Positions 1-10,140 of a stretch of DNA of 64,000 nt are shown piece after piece. Below the pieces are notes generated by a model. It was not told where the DNA came from. It saw only the letters and a list, made by a program, of their open reading frames with translations, and searched no databases. A program made the translations under genes and the position numbers. Each line of letters begins with the position of its first letter. Position 1 is the first letter of the stretch. The stretch lies in NCBI GenBank assembly GCA_018136815.1, contig CM030944.1, positions 2,581,834 through 2,645,833 on the forward strand, read 5' to 3'. This DNA comes from Isochrysis galbana. Taxonomy: Eukaryota > Haptophyta > Isochrysidales > Isochrysidaceae.

Positions 1-1502
1 CACTTCATGTTGAGGCTCATTATTTGAGGCGCTCACGCTGCAAGTGTCACTTGAGGCACAAATTTTAAATTTCCCACGCGCTCTTGCTCTGTTACTACTA
101 GTTTCGCGCGCGTTATGTGAATGTGCGTGCGTGCAATTGTAGTGAGAATTTAAGCTGCGATATCAGGACCGCGATGACGATCAGCGCCGGATCAACCTAC
201 TTTTATAAGTGGAAGTGGGGGTAACCTACTTTTATAAGGTAGGGGTCAATGGGGGCCTCGCGCCCACTTCACTCCATCGCGGACACCCCCCGGGGTGGGC
301 CCGTACAATCAACCCCAGCCCCTTTCCTCTGGCAAGGGCAGGGCACTCATCATTCTGGCCCAGACCCTCAGGGGGCGCGGGCCGCGAATGGCACTCCCAC
401 GTCCACGTCTGCATGGCTGCATGGGGCCTGCCCTCAAGCTGACTCCCCCCCTGTCCCTGGTCGCCAGGCATACAGGGGACAGGGGCCGAAAACTAAGTTT
501 ATACTTGGTCGCCATGGAGCGCGCCGACGCGCCCCCTCTCTCCTTCGGGCACCCCGCCGCGGGCGCCCTTCCAGTGCCCCACAAGACTACTCGCGCTCGC
601 GATAGTCGTGAGGTGCACTCTTTACGTTTACGTCGTCGCAGGGCACCACGTTAGGAGGCACGAATTCTCACGTTAACGACCACAAAGCCTTCACGTATGG
701 TCAGTAATCAGTACTAGATGTGAATCGATTCTTCGTGCCCGCCAATCTTCTGTGTGTATGTGCGGGTATCTGAGCCCTTTACCCCTAACCCCTAGTTAGT
801 GCACGGGGGGAGTCGCCTGATGGCGGGGGGACAAGGGCCGGGGGAGCGGGGGTATAGAACGATTGCGTGAAAATAGTGGGTCCATAGTCGCGTGCGCGGT
901 AAGCGAATAATATTATGAAGTTTTTTTATATCGCAACAACACGGACGCCTCCACTTGGCACTTGGTCGGCAAGAGACCTATACGCACGATTCAGCACCAA
1001 AAGAGCACTGGAGCAGCATGAGAAGACACGTTCACAGGCAGCAGATTTAGGGCTGAGAGAGAAACGAGAAAGCCATCCTAGCCACAAGTGCCCACGATAG
1101 GAAAAAGAGAGTAATGCTTCGCCCACTAACGTAGCACCGATTTTGTGAATTCACCAACATGCGCATGCTGGCTGCCTGGTTGGCCTAGTACCGGCAATGG
1201 AGGCAACCGACCTATGGAGTGCATCGCCCCGCATCGCTTCCAGTACACGAACAAAATGTTATGGGCAAGTCCGTTCCTTGCCTCGATGGGTGGCCACCAG
1301 CGAAGGAACATGAACCCTGTTGCGCCCCCCCCCTCTCGCGATTTTCTCTCCCCTCACTTCACAAGGCAAGCCGAAAAGAGCAAGGATAGGAGATCATCCA
1401 GAGGGAGAACAACGCAATCATGTAGGGAGAAAAGCCAACGTGGCTCGTTCTCGTTCTGCAAGTTTATTCAGGGATTAAGTTTAAGAGTCTGCTTCGTGTG
1501 TG
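1..1502. other. Intergenic, repeat-bearing, no gene seen
   Basis: I see no convincing coding sequence here. Three repeat traces are present. A short duplicated motif, ACCTACTTTTATAAG, lies at 195-240. A copy of the palindrome-led repeat AACTAAGTTTATACTTGG followed by a ggagcgcgcc block lies at 491-560, and its relatives occur near 8.8, 10.6, 23.5, 45.6 and 61.0 kb. A piece resembling the LINE 3' region (gggggagtcgcctgatggcg) lies at about 780-880. Open frames in this stretch are short and change frame freely, as expected in GC-rich non-coding DNA. Confidence 0.5.
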
Positions 1503-3209
1503 CTATGATGGAAGTGCCCGATGCAGCACGCCTTGCAATATTGATCCGGCATGCTCTAGCCCACGCTCACAGCATACAGCTCGCGCCATTCGGGAGCACC
1601 GGTCAGCCACATCAAGCTCTCGACACCGCTTCACCAAGAGGCACAATTCCTTCTCAAATGTCTCCTCTGTACCTACAACTTGATCGAGTGCCGGTGATGC
1701 AAAATCTGCTCCGGTTGGCTTACTATCGCTGTCTTGCATTGAAGGAGGGTGGCGCCTTGTCGGGCACTGCTGATGGAGCCGGAATCCAATGCCTGCGTGT
1801 TCAATTCGCTCGGCCCAGCTGAATTGGTCAAAGTGCTGTGGGAAAATGATCTGGGGGATGCCGGCATGTATGGCTGTTGCCACAGTGCCGGATCCACCGT
1901 GGTGAATTGCTACAGAGGCACGGCAAAGGAGCCTATAGAGATCAACCACGTCATCGAGGACGTGGACGGCATCACCACGGAGACTGCCTCCTGCCCCATC
2001 ATTGCAAGGCTTCTCTTCTTTTGATAATGCATGACTATGGCCGACCTGACAAGCTGAATTGCAGCTTTTGGCGTTCAGAACCTGATCAACGACACACTGC
2101 CAACAAGCAGCAAGAGAGCTGTTGCCACAACTGTGTAAGACGATGGGAATAGCAAGACTCGTTGCCACACGTATGGCAGCACCTCCAATCCGAGCAGCCA
2201 TCCCAGAAGAGACTAGAGCTGCCGATGCTGAGCCGAAGCCTATGTACATAAAGTGCGGCCCCTCAAGTATTTGGGTCAGCGCACACTTTTCGGTTGGAGG
2301 ACCAGGGACGCACATAGGTGCTTCCCAAACCTTTAATGCGCTGGGTAGCGAATGACACCGATTGATTTCCTTGCTGCCATCGTTCCATTCAGCCGGTCGA
2401 TCATACGGCTCCGCCTCGATCCAAAAGCCGCAAACCACCACAGAATAAGGCCAGAAAGGCGGCCTCGGCACCAATGACGAGGATATTCCATAAAGCAAGG
2501 GGGTTGGAGGGGGTAGGCGCTTGCACCTCCACATGTAATCTTCCATGGGTATCTCAGACACGCCTAGGCGTGCGCGACGCCATTTCCCCCATCTCTCCGT
2601 CCAGAGCGGCCACATCCAGTGCTCAACCTCGGCCCAGCACACCTGTCCCTCACCTCCACGTATCAGCCAAGCGTATAATTGCGGAAAGCTGGCCTTGAAT
2701 GAAGCAGAAAAGTCTACTGGATTTGAATATGGAATCAAGCAAGGCGACGCTGCCACAGCCCGCAGCCCGCGAGCCTCGGCGATGTGCCAGGCTCCTAGGG
2801 CGAATAGGTTGAAGACCACCACGCTGCAATCGACGGCTGCTACGACTGCGGGCTCATATTCCGCGTCCACGCTTGCAGCGCGCTCCCATGGGTCCGTAGG
2901 AACGCCTACAAACTCAATGCCAAATTCGGACCAGTTGAAGCTTCTGCTGTGCGCGTCGTGCGACACGAACGTCAACCTGAAACATCCACTTGCGACCAAA
3001 TCTCGCGCGAGCAAGAACAGTGGCAAGACGTCGCCTCGTGTACCGAAGGCAACAAAGAGGCATCCGGGGTCGTCAGATGTCCTCAGCTGCTTATGTGATC
3101 GTGGTGCGACGTCTTGCTCTGGCTGCAGACCGTGGCAAGCCTCACTCGGACCTGCGCGATCTCGAGGAGAGCAACAAGCGCCATCAGCGTGCTCGTTGGC
3201 CGTATACAT
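1503..3209 (-). CDS. UDP-sugar glycosyltransferase (GT1/GT28, sterol glucosyltransferase-like)
   Basis: Predicted to transfer a sugar from a UDP-sugar to a lipid or other small acceptor. The protein is 568 aa from the ATG at 3209, in one uninterrupted frame. The N-terminal half starts the first Rossmann fold with FVAFGTRGDVLPLFLLA at about residue 52, the form typical of sterol 3-beta-glucosyltransferases and related MurG-fold enzymes. The C-terminal donor-binding box is clear at about residue 436 (HHGGSGTVATA), followed by GIPQIIFPQHFDQ. A stretch before this box is Cys/Asn-rich and does not match the family, so it may be an insertion. The frame is also open upstream of the chosen ATG, but a TATA-like sequence sits there. 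I see no signal peptide. The sugar and acceptor cannot be read from the sequence. Confidence 0.85.
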   Translation of the reverse strand: MYTANEHADGACCSPRDRAGPSEACHGLQPEQDVAPRSHKQLRTSDDPGCLFVAFGTRGDVLPLFLLARDLVASGCFRLTFVSHDAHSRSFNWSEFGIEFVGVPTDPWERAASVDAEYEPAVVAAVDCSVVVFNLFALGAWHIAEARGLRAVAASPCLIPYSNPVDFSASFKASFPQLYAWLIRGGEGQVCWAEVEHWMWPLWTERWGKWRRARLGVSEIPMEDYMWRCKRLPPPTPLLYGISSSLVPRPPFWPYSVVVCGFWIEAEPYDRPAEWNDGSKEINRCHSLPSALKVWEAPMCVPGPPTEKCALTQILEGPHFMYIGFGSASAALVSSGMAARIGGAAIRVATSLAIPIVLHSCGNSSLAACWQCVVDQVLNAKSCNSACQVGHSHALSKEEKPCNDGAGGSLRGDAVHVLDDVVDLYRLLCRASVAIHHGGSGTVATAIHAGIPQIIFPQHFDQFSWAERIEHAGIGFRLHQQCPTRRHPPSMQDSDSKPTGADFASPALDQVVGTEETFEKELCLLVKRCRELDVADRCSRMARAVCCERGLEHAGSILQGVLHRALPS

Positions 3210-3249
3210 GCTATCTCGCGGAGCGTCGCCGCCCAGCCTGGTGCACCGG

Positions 3250-3256
3250 TTATATA
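3250..3256 (-). promoter_or_regulatory. TATA-like box upstream of the glycosyltransferase
   Basis: On the minus strand this reads TATATAA, ending about 40 bases before the ATG at 3209. The spacing suits a core promoter with a very short leader. It is a match to a short motif only, but it supports the downstream ATG over any start further upstream in the same open frame. Confidence 0.3.
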
Positions 3257-3620
3257 CTCGGGGCAAGGCGGGGAAGGGAATGACGGAGAGACGGCGAGAG
3301 AGACGGCACCGACGGCGGCGGGAACCTCTTCTTCTTCATTATAGGGAGTATCACAGTAGAATAGGGCTAACTTCGTATGTGCGGGTGGGTTGCTTTGCCT
3401 TTTGCCTACTAGTAGTACTGCCTATGTAAAAACAAACAGCTGAAGATTCGGGGCCAACACCTATGCTGTGCACGGCACTCTCTACTCCTACCACTCCAAA
3501 TCCTTCGCCCTTTCTCTCCCCTCCACTCGTCCTGCCTATTGCTATTGCCGGTAGAGCCCTAGAGCGTGTGCAGTGGAAGGCGGCTTGCCTTCATTTGGTC
3601 TCCTTTCCCTCACTCTCACC

Positions 3621-3766
3621 CTACCATGAGTCCCCCCGCGAGCACCCCGAAGGAGAGGCCCAGGAGCACCACGTACGCGACGAGAACGGCGTCGCCTTGG
3701 CTCGGCATGAGGGCGCGCCCCGAGAAGGCCTGGTAGACGCCCACGCCGAGCATGCACGGCGTAGCC
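3621..3766 (-). pseudogene. C-terminal fragment of an unrecognised membrane protein
   Basis: On the minus strand a short frame runs from the edge of a dispersed repeat (3767) to a stop at 3621. It encodes roughly 45 residues that include WLATPCMLGVGVYQAFSG and a hydrophobic helix, VLVAYVVLLGLSFGVLAG. The composition is that of a real membrane-protein tail, not of low-complexity GC-rich DNA. The coding homology stops exactly where the repeat terminus begins, so the element probably inserted into the gene or cut it off. It could also be a last exon whose upstream exons lie beyond the repeats. The protein is not identifiable from this piece. Confidence 0.35.
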
Positions 3767-3850
3767 AGGTGTCGTTCCGTCAATTGTGGGGCATCAGTCG
3801 AATTGAGCGATCAAATGTCCACAGTTATGTGTGTAGTATTTTAAAATTAA
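3767..3850 (+). mobile_element. Conserved terminus of dispersed repeat family A (copy 1)
   Basis: Starts AGGTGTCGTTCCGTCAAT and continues through catcagtcgaattgagcgat and aaatgtccacag. The same roughly 80-bp end appears at 34684 in this orientation, and inverted ending at 16046 and 17560. All four copies begin at the same base while their outside flanks differ, which is how the end of a mobile element looks. Two copies lie next to the satellite and the proline-coding minisatellite described below. No transposase is visible. Confidence 0.6.
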
Positions 3851-3859
3851 ATAAGGGCT

Positions 3860-4180
3860 AGCCGTGTGGGGGGATAACAAACTTTTTTCTCTCTCCCCCG
3901 CGGGGACGCCGTGCGTGCGCATGCAAACGCTTTTCCTCTAATAAACATGCAGTTTAATGAATAGTATCCACTGAGCACCAATCACATTGTGCACGCCGTG
4001 CATTGGGCACGGCGCGATGTGCAGCATCGGTCCCCCCGCGGAGACGCCGTGCGTGCGCATGCCGACTTTTTCCCTCTGCGTGCCGCCTAAGGCGCACAAT
4101 TACGTAAACGTGCAATATAAAAGATGTTTCGTTACGCAGCACGTGTGATGATAGGGCGGTCAAACAGTGTTTTTTTATAA
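3860..4180 (+). repeat. GC-rich satellite unit of family A
   Basis: Contains the landmark gcacggcgcgatgtgcagc, a Pu/Py-rich cgtgcgtgcgcatg segment, and the A/T-rich tail ataaaagatgtttcgttacg. The same series of blocks is found in plus orientation at 34801-35000 and inverted at 15775-15930 and 16575-17470. It follows the conserved terminus inward, so it is an internal part of that element. Confidence 0.6.
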
Positions 4181-4382
4181 GGGGTGAAAAAATGACCATC
4201 TCAGAATTGAGGAAATTTGAGGATTTTTCACGGTAGAAAGTTCCCAATACACCCAACTAGCACATATCCGGGGTCCATTAGGACCCGGACCCCCCCCCTT
4301 GGGCCCCAACAACAAAACGTAATCAAAAAAAGACAGAAGACGCTAAAATCGCAAAAGCTTGAAAAGCTCAACTTCAAGTCGA

Positions 4383-4922
4383 GACCGGGCGGGCTGCGTG
4401 CCCGTTTTCGACGATCCATCAGGATGGGAGACCCCGCCAGATACCAAATACACAGGTCCCACCCGCATGGTCACGCCAATCGGACAGGCCGCGCCCTGAT
4501 ACCTCGTCGAAATCACCCATCCGCCGAGCCCATTGAACGTTGAGCCGTCGCCGAGCGAGGCCCGGAGAGCCCAACTTCGAACCGATGGGGGCCGCGCGGC
4601 CTGCCCGTTTTCGACGATCCATCAGGACGAGAGACCCCGCCAGATACCAAATACACAGGTCCCACCCGCATGGTCACGCCAATCTGACAGCCCGCGCCCC
4701 GATACCTCGTCGAAATCACCCATCCGCCGAGCCCATTGAACGTTGAGCCGTCGCCGAGCGAGGCCCGGAGAGCCCAACTTCGAACCGATGGCGGGCGCGC
4801 GGCCTGCCCGTTTTCGACGATCCATCAGGATGAGAGACCCCGTCAGATACCAAATACACAGGTCCCACCCGCATGGTCACGCCAATCGGACAGGCCGCGC
4901 CCTGATACCTCGTCGAAATCAC
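4383..4922 (+). repeat. 203-bp tandem repeat, about 2.7 copies
   Basis: The landmark GTTTTCGACGATCCATCAGG recurs at 4404, 4607 and 4810, giving an exact spacing of 203 bases. Other landmarks (ccgccagataccaaatacac; tgatacctcgtcgaaatcac) keep the same spacing, and copies differ by only a few bases. The third copy is cut off at 4922, where a satellite segment of family A begins. The unit is open in several frames but shows no protein-like conservation. Confidence 0.9.
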
Positions 4923-5090
4923 CCGGCGCGATGTGCATCGGCCCCCCGCGGGGGGCGCCGTGCGTGCGCATAGCAACTTCCAGGAAGGTGCACGCCGTGC
5001 GTTCACTCTTTCCGCGGGGGAACTCTGGGCGCGGAGGGCGGGCGGGAACCCTGAGGGCACCCCCAGGGACCGCTGGAAGAGGCCACGCAG
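4923..5090 (+). repeat. Family A satellite segment
   Basis: This is the inverted counterpart of about 16935-17100. It carries ggcgcgatgtgcatcggccc and gtgcacgccgtgcgttcact, then a tract reading tccgcgggggaactctgggc. It joins directly to the end of the 203-bp tandem repeat on one side and to the upstream part of the copia element on the other. Confidence 0.55.
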
Positions 5091-5338
5091 GTGGCCACGC
5101 AGCTCGAGGAGGAGGAGAAGGAGGAGGCCGATACCGCCGAGGCGCCGGCTCCTACCGGGGCGAACGAAGAGAAGGAGGAGGAAGGTGAGGCGGAGGAGAA
5201 GACGTCCGACGCACCGGCCCAAGAGGGTTTGGAGGTGGCCACGCAGCTGGAGGAGGAAGAGGTCATTGAGCTCGAGGAGTTGCAGTCGCCCATCCCATTC
5301 TAACAGCACCGCCGCCGTCGGCCCGCCTAGCGTGGCAC

Positions 5339-7042
5339 TTGCCGCCGGCTACCCCTCGCTCCGTCCTTTCAACGACCGTTGCCGGCCTCCTCGCTATCGC
5401 CATGACCGCCTCGTCGGTGGGGGAGTGTCTCATTGTCAATCCCGACTCGGCTAATTCAATTCCAACACCCAAATCCTTCAAAGACGCAATAGCCGATCCG
5501 ATCTACGCGAAACAATGGATAGAAGCAATGAAGGACGATGTCAAGGGCAAATACGAGACCAATAATGCTTGGACGCTAGTCCGCTCCCTTCCTCCCGGTC
5601 GCAAATGTACAAAGGGCAAATGGGTCTTCAAAATCATCCACAAAAGCGACGGTTCCATCGAACGCTTCAAGGCTAGATGGGTGGCTTGCGGTTACTCTCA
5701 AGTCGAGGGCATCGACTACGATGAAACCTTTTGCTCTACAATGCGATGTGAGTCCATTCGACTCTTTCTAGCCAATATCTGCGCATCAGAAGACGATTGG
5801 CTCGAGATCGACGTCACCAAAGCGTTCACTCAAGGTGACATGGACCCCAATCTTGATTTATACGTTGAGCAACCCCACGGCTTCGAACAAGAAGGGTATG
5901 CCGCATGTAAGCTTACTCGCCCACTCGAAGGGACCAAGCAAGCCGGCCACCTATTCATGAAGTCGAATGCCGACCATCTCGTCTCTCTCGGGTTCAAGCG
6001 ATGTGTCGCCGAGCCTAATCTTTTCAAACGATCCCTAGATGGGATATTAATCAAGATTGGACTGTACGTCGATAACTTGCTCATTAGCTTTCCTCGCGAC
6101 AACAAATCGGCTACCGAGCAAGTCCGCACATTCCTTTCAAGGTATACCGCAAGGTTCGCGTGCAGCGCTCCCAAGGCGCCCTCATTGTTTTGTGGGATGC
6201 TACTCTCGCGAGATGTGACCGCTAAAACTCTTCGCGTCAGCCAAGAACACTACATTGTCAACACGGCGACCAAGTTCCTGCGCGGCTCGAGCAAACCATA
6301 CACCGTTCCAATTCGTTCAACCGACATAGATACCTTCATGAAAATGAAAGGTGCCACATCTGATGAAGAGCGCGCCATCATGAGGGACAAGCCCTATCTA
6401 GCTCTAATGGGATGCCTGCTCTGGATAGCAAATTGCACAAGGCCCGATGTTGCTTACGCCTCAAGCTTTCTCTGTCAGTTCATGCAGGATCCAAGCCCCA
6501 AGAACTTCGAGCATGCGCTAGCCGTTCTTTCATACCTACACAACACCAAATCGCTGTCGCTAACTTACAAAGGCTCCGCACCCACCATTGAAGTCTACTC
6601 AGACGCATCTTGGGGTTCCTCCCCTAACCCTTTCTCGGGTCACATCATCATGTACTGCGGAGCGGCGGTCTCATATTCGGCACGCAAACTGAAGATAATT
6701 CCACAATCCTCTGCCGAAGCCGAAATCGCTGGATATACTAATGGAGCCAAGGATCTAAGGTTCGTTCTTAATGTTCTAGAGTTTCTCGAAGCGGACTACT
6801 CTCTTCCGGTTGCTATCCATTGCGACAACTCAGCCACAATCGCTTCGATCAAGAACCCTGGTGTTACGGCTCGCACTCGTCACTACGAAAATTGGCTTTG
6901 GTTTGGCCGCAAGCAATTTCTCGATCTTATCTCTACTCCTTCGTGGCTGTCGACCAACAACCAAATTGCCGACATGATGACTAAGGCTCTAGAAAAGGGA
7001 AAGTTCGTTTCGTTCCGCAACAAGTCGCTCGGATCATTTTAG
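5339..7042 (+). mobile_element. Ty1/copia retrotransposon: reverse transcriptase and RNase H part of Pol
   Basis: A 567-codon open frame covers the end of a copia Pol polyprotein. The linker and the RT start (AKQWIEAMKDDV, then NNAWTLV) lead into GKWVFKIIHKSDG, RFKARWVACGYSQ and the first catalytic Asp in EIDVTKAFTQGDMD. The core RT motif reads YVDN where active elements have YVDD, so one catalytic aspartate is replaced. RNase H follows with EVYSDASWG, SSAEAEIAGY and IHCDNSATI. Gag, protease and integrase are not present upstream: the sequence passes into an acidic repeat-like stretch and then satellites, so this is a 5'-truncated copy. The polypurine tract and LTR lie just downstream. The open frame suggests recent insertion, but the YVDN change argues that this copy is inactive. 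Confidence 0.93.
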
Positions 7043-7261
7043 CGACTTGTCGCACTTCCGCATGTCCCACCGGTCAACCTGCAAACTCTCTTAGAGTTGA
7101 CAGGCCTCATGCCGTAGTGGAGCCATTACGCCTTTATCGGCCTAATGAGAATCCTTCGTCGGCCTATGCGTCATCTCGCTTGAGCTCGATTCAGTCCTGA
7201 CGTATGCTTGTATCTTTCATTGGGAATGACGTCGGATGGGAAATAGGGATTCGCCTTTGGC

Positions 7262-7271
7262 GATGGGGGAG
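7262..7271 (+). other. Polypurine tract of the copia element
   Basis: The sequence cgatgggggag ends immediately before TGTCAGAG, the start of the LTR. A purine tract abutting the 3' LTR is where plus-strand DNA synthesis is primed in LTR retrotransposons. This also fixes the LTR boundary. Confidence 0.6.
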
Positions 7272-7400
7272 TGTCAGAGTTTTCTTGTTGTCCTGGTTCA
7301 ATCCTAGTGCTGAGGGACCGTGCCTTATCGGCAACGGAGCTCCTACCCCGCGATGGGGGTGTGCGCGGTTGGTGCATGGCTCGTCCGGCGAGAGGAGAGG
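7272..7400 (+). repeat. 3' LTR of the copia element (at least its first part)
   Basis: Starts TGTCAGAG and contains cctagtgctgagggacc, gcaacggagctcctaccccg and gcatggctcgtccgg. The same series occurs at 14066-14200 (plus) and 32272-32380 (minus). Similarity to the 14-kb copy stops after about 7400, so the 3' end of this LTR is diverged or missing. The 7401-7565 stretch before the aldo/keto reductase shows nothing else. Confidence 0.7.
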
Positions 7401-7565
7401 CAGAGATATGGTTCTTTTGAGGAGAAATATGTGGTGGCAAAAATAGGAAATCTCATGTATCTTCCCTGAACACACCGCTATCGAGGAAAAAGAGAGGAGG
7501 GGGAGGGGGGGAGGAAAGAAACCGTTAGAGAGGCGACGGCAGCGTGCGTGTCCTGTTGTGCTGCG

Positions 7566-8588
7566 ATGGTGCTACTAGGTGGAGGACCGACGAGCTCGCC
7601 CCTTTGCATCGCGCCCGGCGCCGAGGTGCAGCGGCTTGGCTTTGGGACGTGGGCGTGGGGCAACAAACTGCTCTGGGGCTATGAAGAGGAGGCCGACCCT
7701 GTCCTCGAGGCTGCCTTCCGGCGTGTGATCTCCGGCCACCCATTCGACAACCGCCGCTTTTTCTTCGACACAGGAGATTCGTACGGGACGGGCGCGCTCG
7801 AGGGACGTGCAGAGGTGCTTCTCGGCCGCTTCCGACGCGATTTGCGCAAACCAAGGAGAGCTGTCATCGGCACCAAGCTTGCAGTCTATCCTTGGCGTCT
7901 CTCAGGCCAGTCGTTTGAGCAGGCTTGCCGCGCTTCGCTCCGCCGGATGGGGCAAGATCGGATAGAACTTGTGCAGGCTCACTGGTCGGCAGCCAATTTC
8001 CAGCCATGGCAAGAGCCAGCCCTTTGGGATGGGCTGGCTCGTTGTTACGAGACTGGTCTTGCCGATGCCGTAGGCACCTCCAATTTTGGCCCTAAGCAGC
8101 TGAGGAAGGCTAACACTTACTGGTCTGCGCGTGGCGTGCCGCATACTGCAAATCAGGTGCAATTCTCTCTGCTCTCAACTCTACCACTCGAGAATGGTCT
8201 GCTGCAAGAGTGTGCCGAAATTGGCATTACACCGATTGGATACTCACCTCTCGCTTTGGGGCTGTTATCCGGAAAATATGACCTCGATAATCTTCCAGCG
8301 GGCCCGCGTGGTGTTCTGTTTCGTCAGATCCTACCCGGCCTTGCTCCACTACTCGACTGTCTTCGGTCAATAGCTACCGCACGCACGAAGAGCATGTCGC
8401 AGGTTGCTCTCAACTGGACCATGCGGCAAGGCGTTGTGGCGATTGTGGGTATCCGCACCGTGGAGCAGGCCTCCGATAATCTGGGCGCGCTTGGTTGGTC
8501 GCTGACAGATGCTGAGATGGACGCATTGACAGAGGAGGCCAAACGAGTCCCCAGGAAGGCTACCCAAAATATCTTTCAGACTTCTTGA
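7566..8588 (+). CDS. Aldo/keto reductase
   Basis: NAD(P)H-dependent oxidoreductase of the AKR superfamily, 340 aa from the ATG at 7566, single exon. The barrel starts with VQRLGFGTWAWG. The catalytic tetrad can be read: Asp and Tyr in FFDTGDSYGTG (about residues 66-72), Lys in VIGTKLA (about 103) and His in VQAHW (about 139). Later motifs are AVGTSNFGPKQL, QVQFSLLS, GYSPLALGLLSGKY and the cofactor-site VAIVGIRTVEQASDN. The order and spacing resemble the plastid/cyanobacterial pyridoxal-reductase-like AKRs. That subfamily call is inference, and the natural substrate is unknown. I see no clear transit peptide. The start lies less than 300 bp from the copia LTR, so the promoter may include element-derived sequence. 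Confidence 0.92.
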   Translation: MVLLGGGPTSSPLCIAPGAEVQRLGFGTWAWGNKLLWGYEEEADPVLEAAFRRVISGHPFDNRRFFFDTGDSYGTGALEGRAEVLLGRFRRDLRKPRRAVIGTKLAVYPWRLSGQSFEQACRASLRRMGQDRIELVQAHWSAANFQPWQEPALWDGLARCYETGLADAVGTSNFGPKQLRKANTYWSARGVPHTANQVQFSLLSTLPLENGLLQECAEIGITPIGYSPLALGLLSGKYDLDNLPAGPRGVLFRQILPGLAPLLDCLRSIATARTKSMSQVALNWTMRQGVVAIVGIRTVEQASDNLGALGWSLTDAEMDALTEEAKRVPRKATQNIFQTS

Positions 8589-8769
8589 TCTGGAGGCCAT
8601 TGTGGCCTGGGGCATGCTTGCTTGTAGCTCAAGCGTGTGCGAACTTTCTCAACATGCAATGTCGAGGAGCCGTCTGACAACGGATCACCCCTAGAAAGGG
8701 ATACCAAAAGCATGGAAGAATTTGTGTGTAGGTAACATATGACACAACAAGCAGGAAACACGCTTAATA

Positions 8770-10140
8770 CTTTCGCCGCGCGCGGGACTAAGTTTATGCT
8801 TAGTTAGTTCACCCATGGGGGGCATAACCTACTTTTTAAGCAGGGGTTACCTAATCCCCGAGCACAAGCGGAACACCGAACCCACACGCACCCCGGCAAA
8901 TGCAAACACAAACTCCACAAGGCCTGCTCGAGTCACACACTCTCAACCAGGCCTAAGCCAGCGCACCTGGGCCGGACCCAGAAACCGAGGGAAAAGGGGA
9001 ATGAAGGGGGGAAGGAACGAAGGAACGAAGGACGGAGGTGAGGGAAAGGGAGATAAGGGCGATGTCGGTAGAGAGGTAGTGAACCTGAACCTAGACCAAA
9101 GTAGGTATTCAACTATCGTTATAAACGATAGGGTCATGGAGCGCGCCACGCTCCCTCCCTCTCTCGCCGCCCACCCCGCCGCGCCGGCCGACCACGACAT
9201 GACAGACGCTGCGCAGCCGCAGCGCCCTCCAGCCAGGGCCATGCCAGCCCAGGTGCCCGCGAGCCACGGCCCAAGCCGAGCCCACACAGCCACAATGACA
9301 GAACACATTCCAACAGCACACAACACACCAGCACAGCCAGGCCAGCACATGCGAACCAGCGCACAACCAGGACTACAACGCGCAGTCTCCCATAGGGAAA
9401 GCCTCCGGGCTGGGCCCCTACAACGCCACGGCACTGACCACGTGCGCAAGCACGAGGCACAGGCCCGGCCGGTCGAACAGACCACCATCAACACACAACT
9501 GAACCCATGCAACAACAACTGCATGGCCCAACACACCGAGAAGCCCATAGGGACACAGAGCCCAGCGGAAACGAATGGGAAGACAGATCACCACCCCACC
9601 CCAACCACACGCGGCACGAGAGCCCGCGACGACGCAAGTGGACCGCATAGGCGGACAAGAGAGACGCACACTCAGACAGCAACACACCCAACACCTCTGG
9701 CACACCAGAGGCTACACACACCAACAACACTCAAAAGGGAGGGGGCCGAGAGGAACCTCACCACAAGACACGCCCCAAACAAGCCATCTCTCCTAGCAAC
9801 AACGCAACTAACCCAAAGACTCCCACCCTGCGGACACGCACAGGCAACCCCCCAAGGAGGGGGCACGCGTCACGGACCTCGCCACCCAAGATCAGCCAAG
9901 CGACATCGTCGCCTGCCAGAAGAACGACATCGACAATAGGATCGAGGAGGAGGGGTGTGAGAAAAAGACGAAAAAGATGAAAACTCAGCCTGCGTAGCTT
10001 GGGGTTACCGTGTGTTTTGGGGAGGGGAGGGGGGGTTGCTATGCGCACGCGCCGCGTCCTTGTGTGTCGTGATTAGCTTTGTACTCATCTTTGTAATAAT
10101 AATACTCTGGGGAATTGTTGAAAAAGAAAACATGCACCTC
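8770..10140 (+). repeat. Dispersed-repeat field with A/C-rich, T-poor strand
   Basis: Opens with a copy of the palindrome motif (gactaagtttatgcttagtt) and holds the block gatagggtcatggagcgcgc at about 9130. That block recurs at 46080 and, inverted, at about 58440. From about 8870 to 9940 the plus strand is rich in A and C and poor in T, so a long open frame (to 9939) results. Its product would be Thr/His/Arg/Gln-rich with no recognisable domain. Shared blocks with 46.1-46.5 kb (cccatagggaaagcctc; cgtgcgcaagcacgaggca) show the region is repetitive. It may be the first ORF or 5' region of a LINE, but I cannot show that. Confidence 0.55.

Noticed and set aside
8815-9939. A 374-codon Thr/His-rich gene
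   Set aside because: No domain, biased composition, and parts repeated at 46 kb. Kept only as a repeat field.
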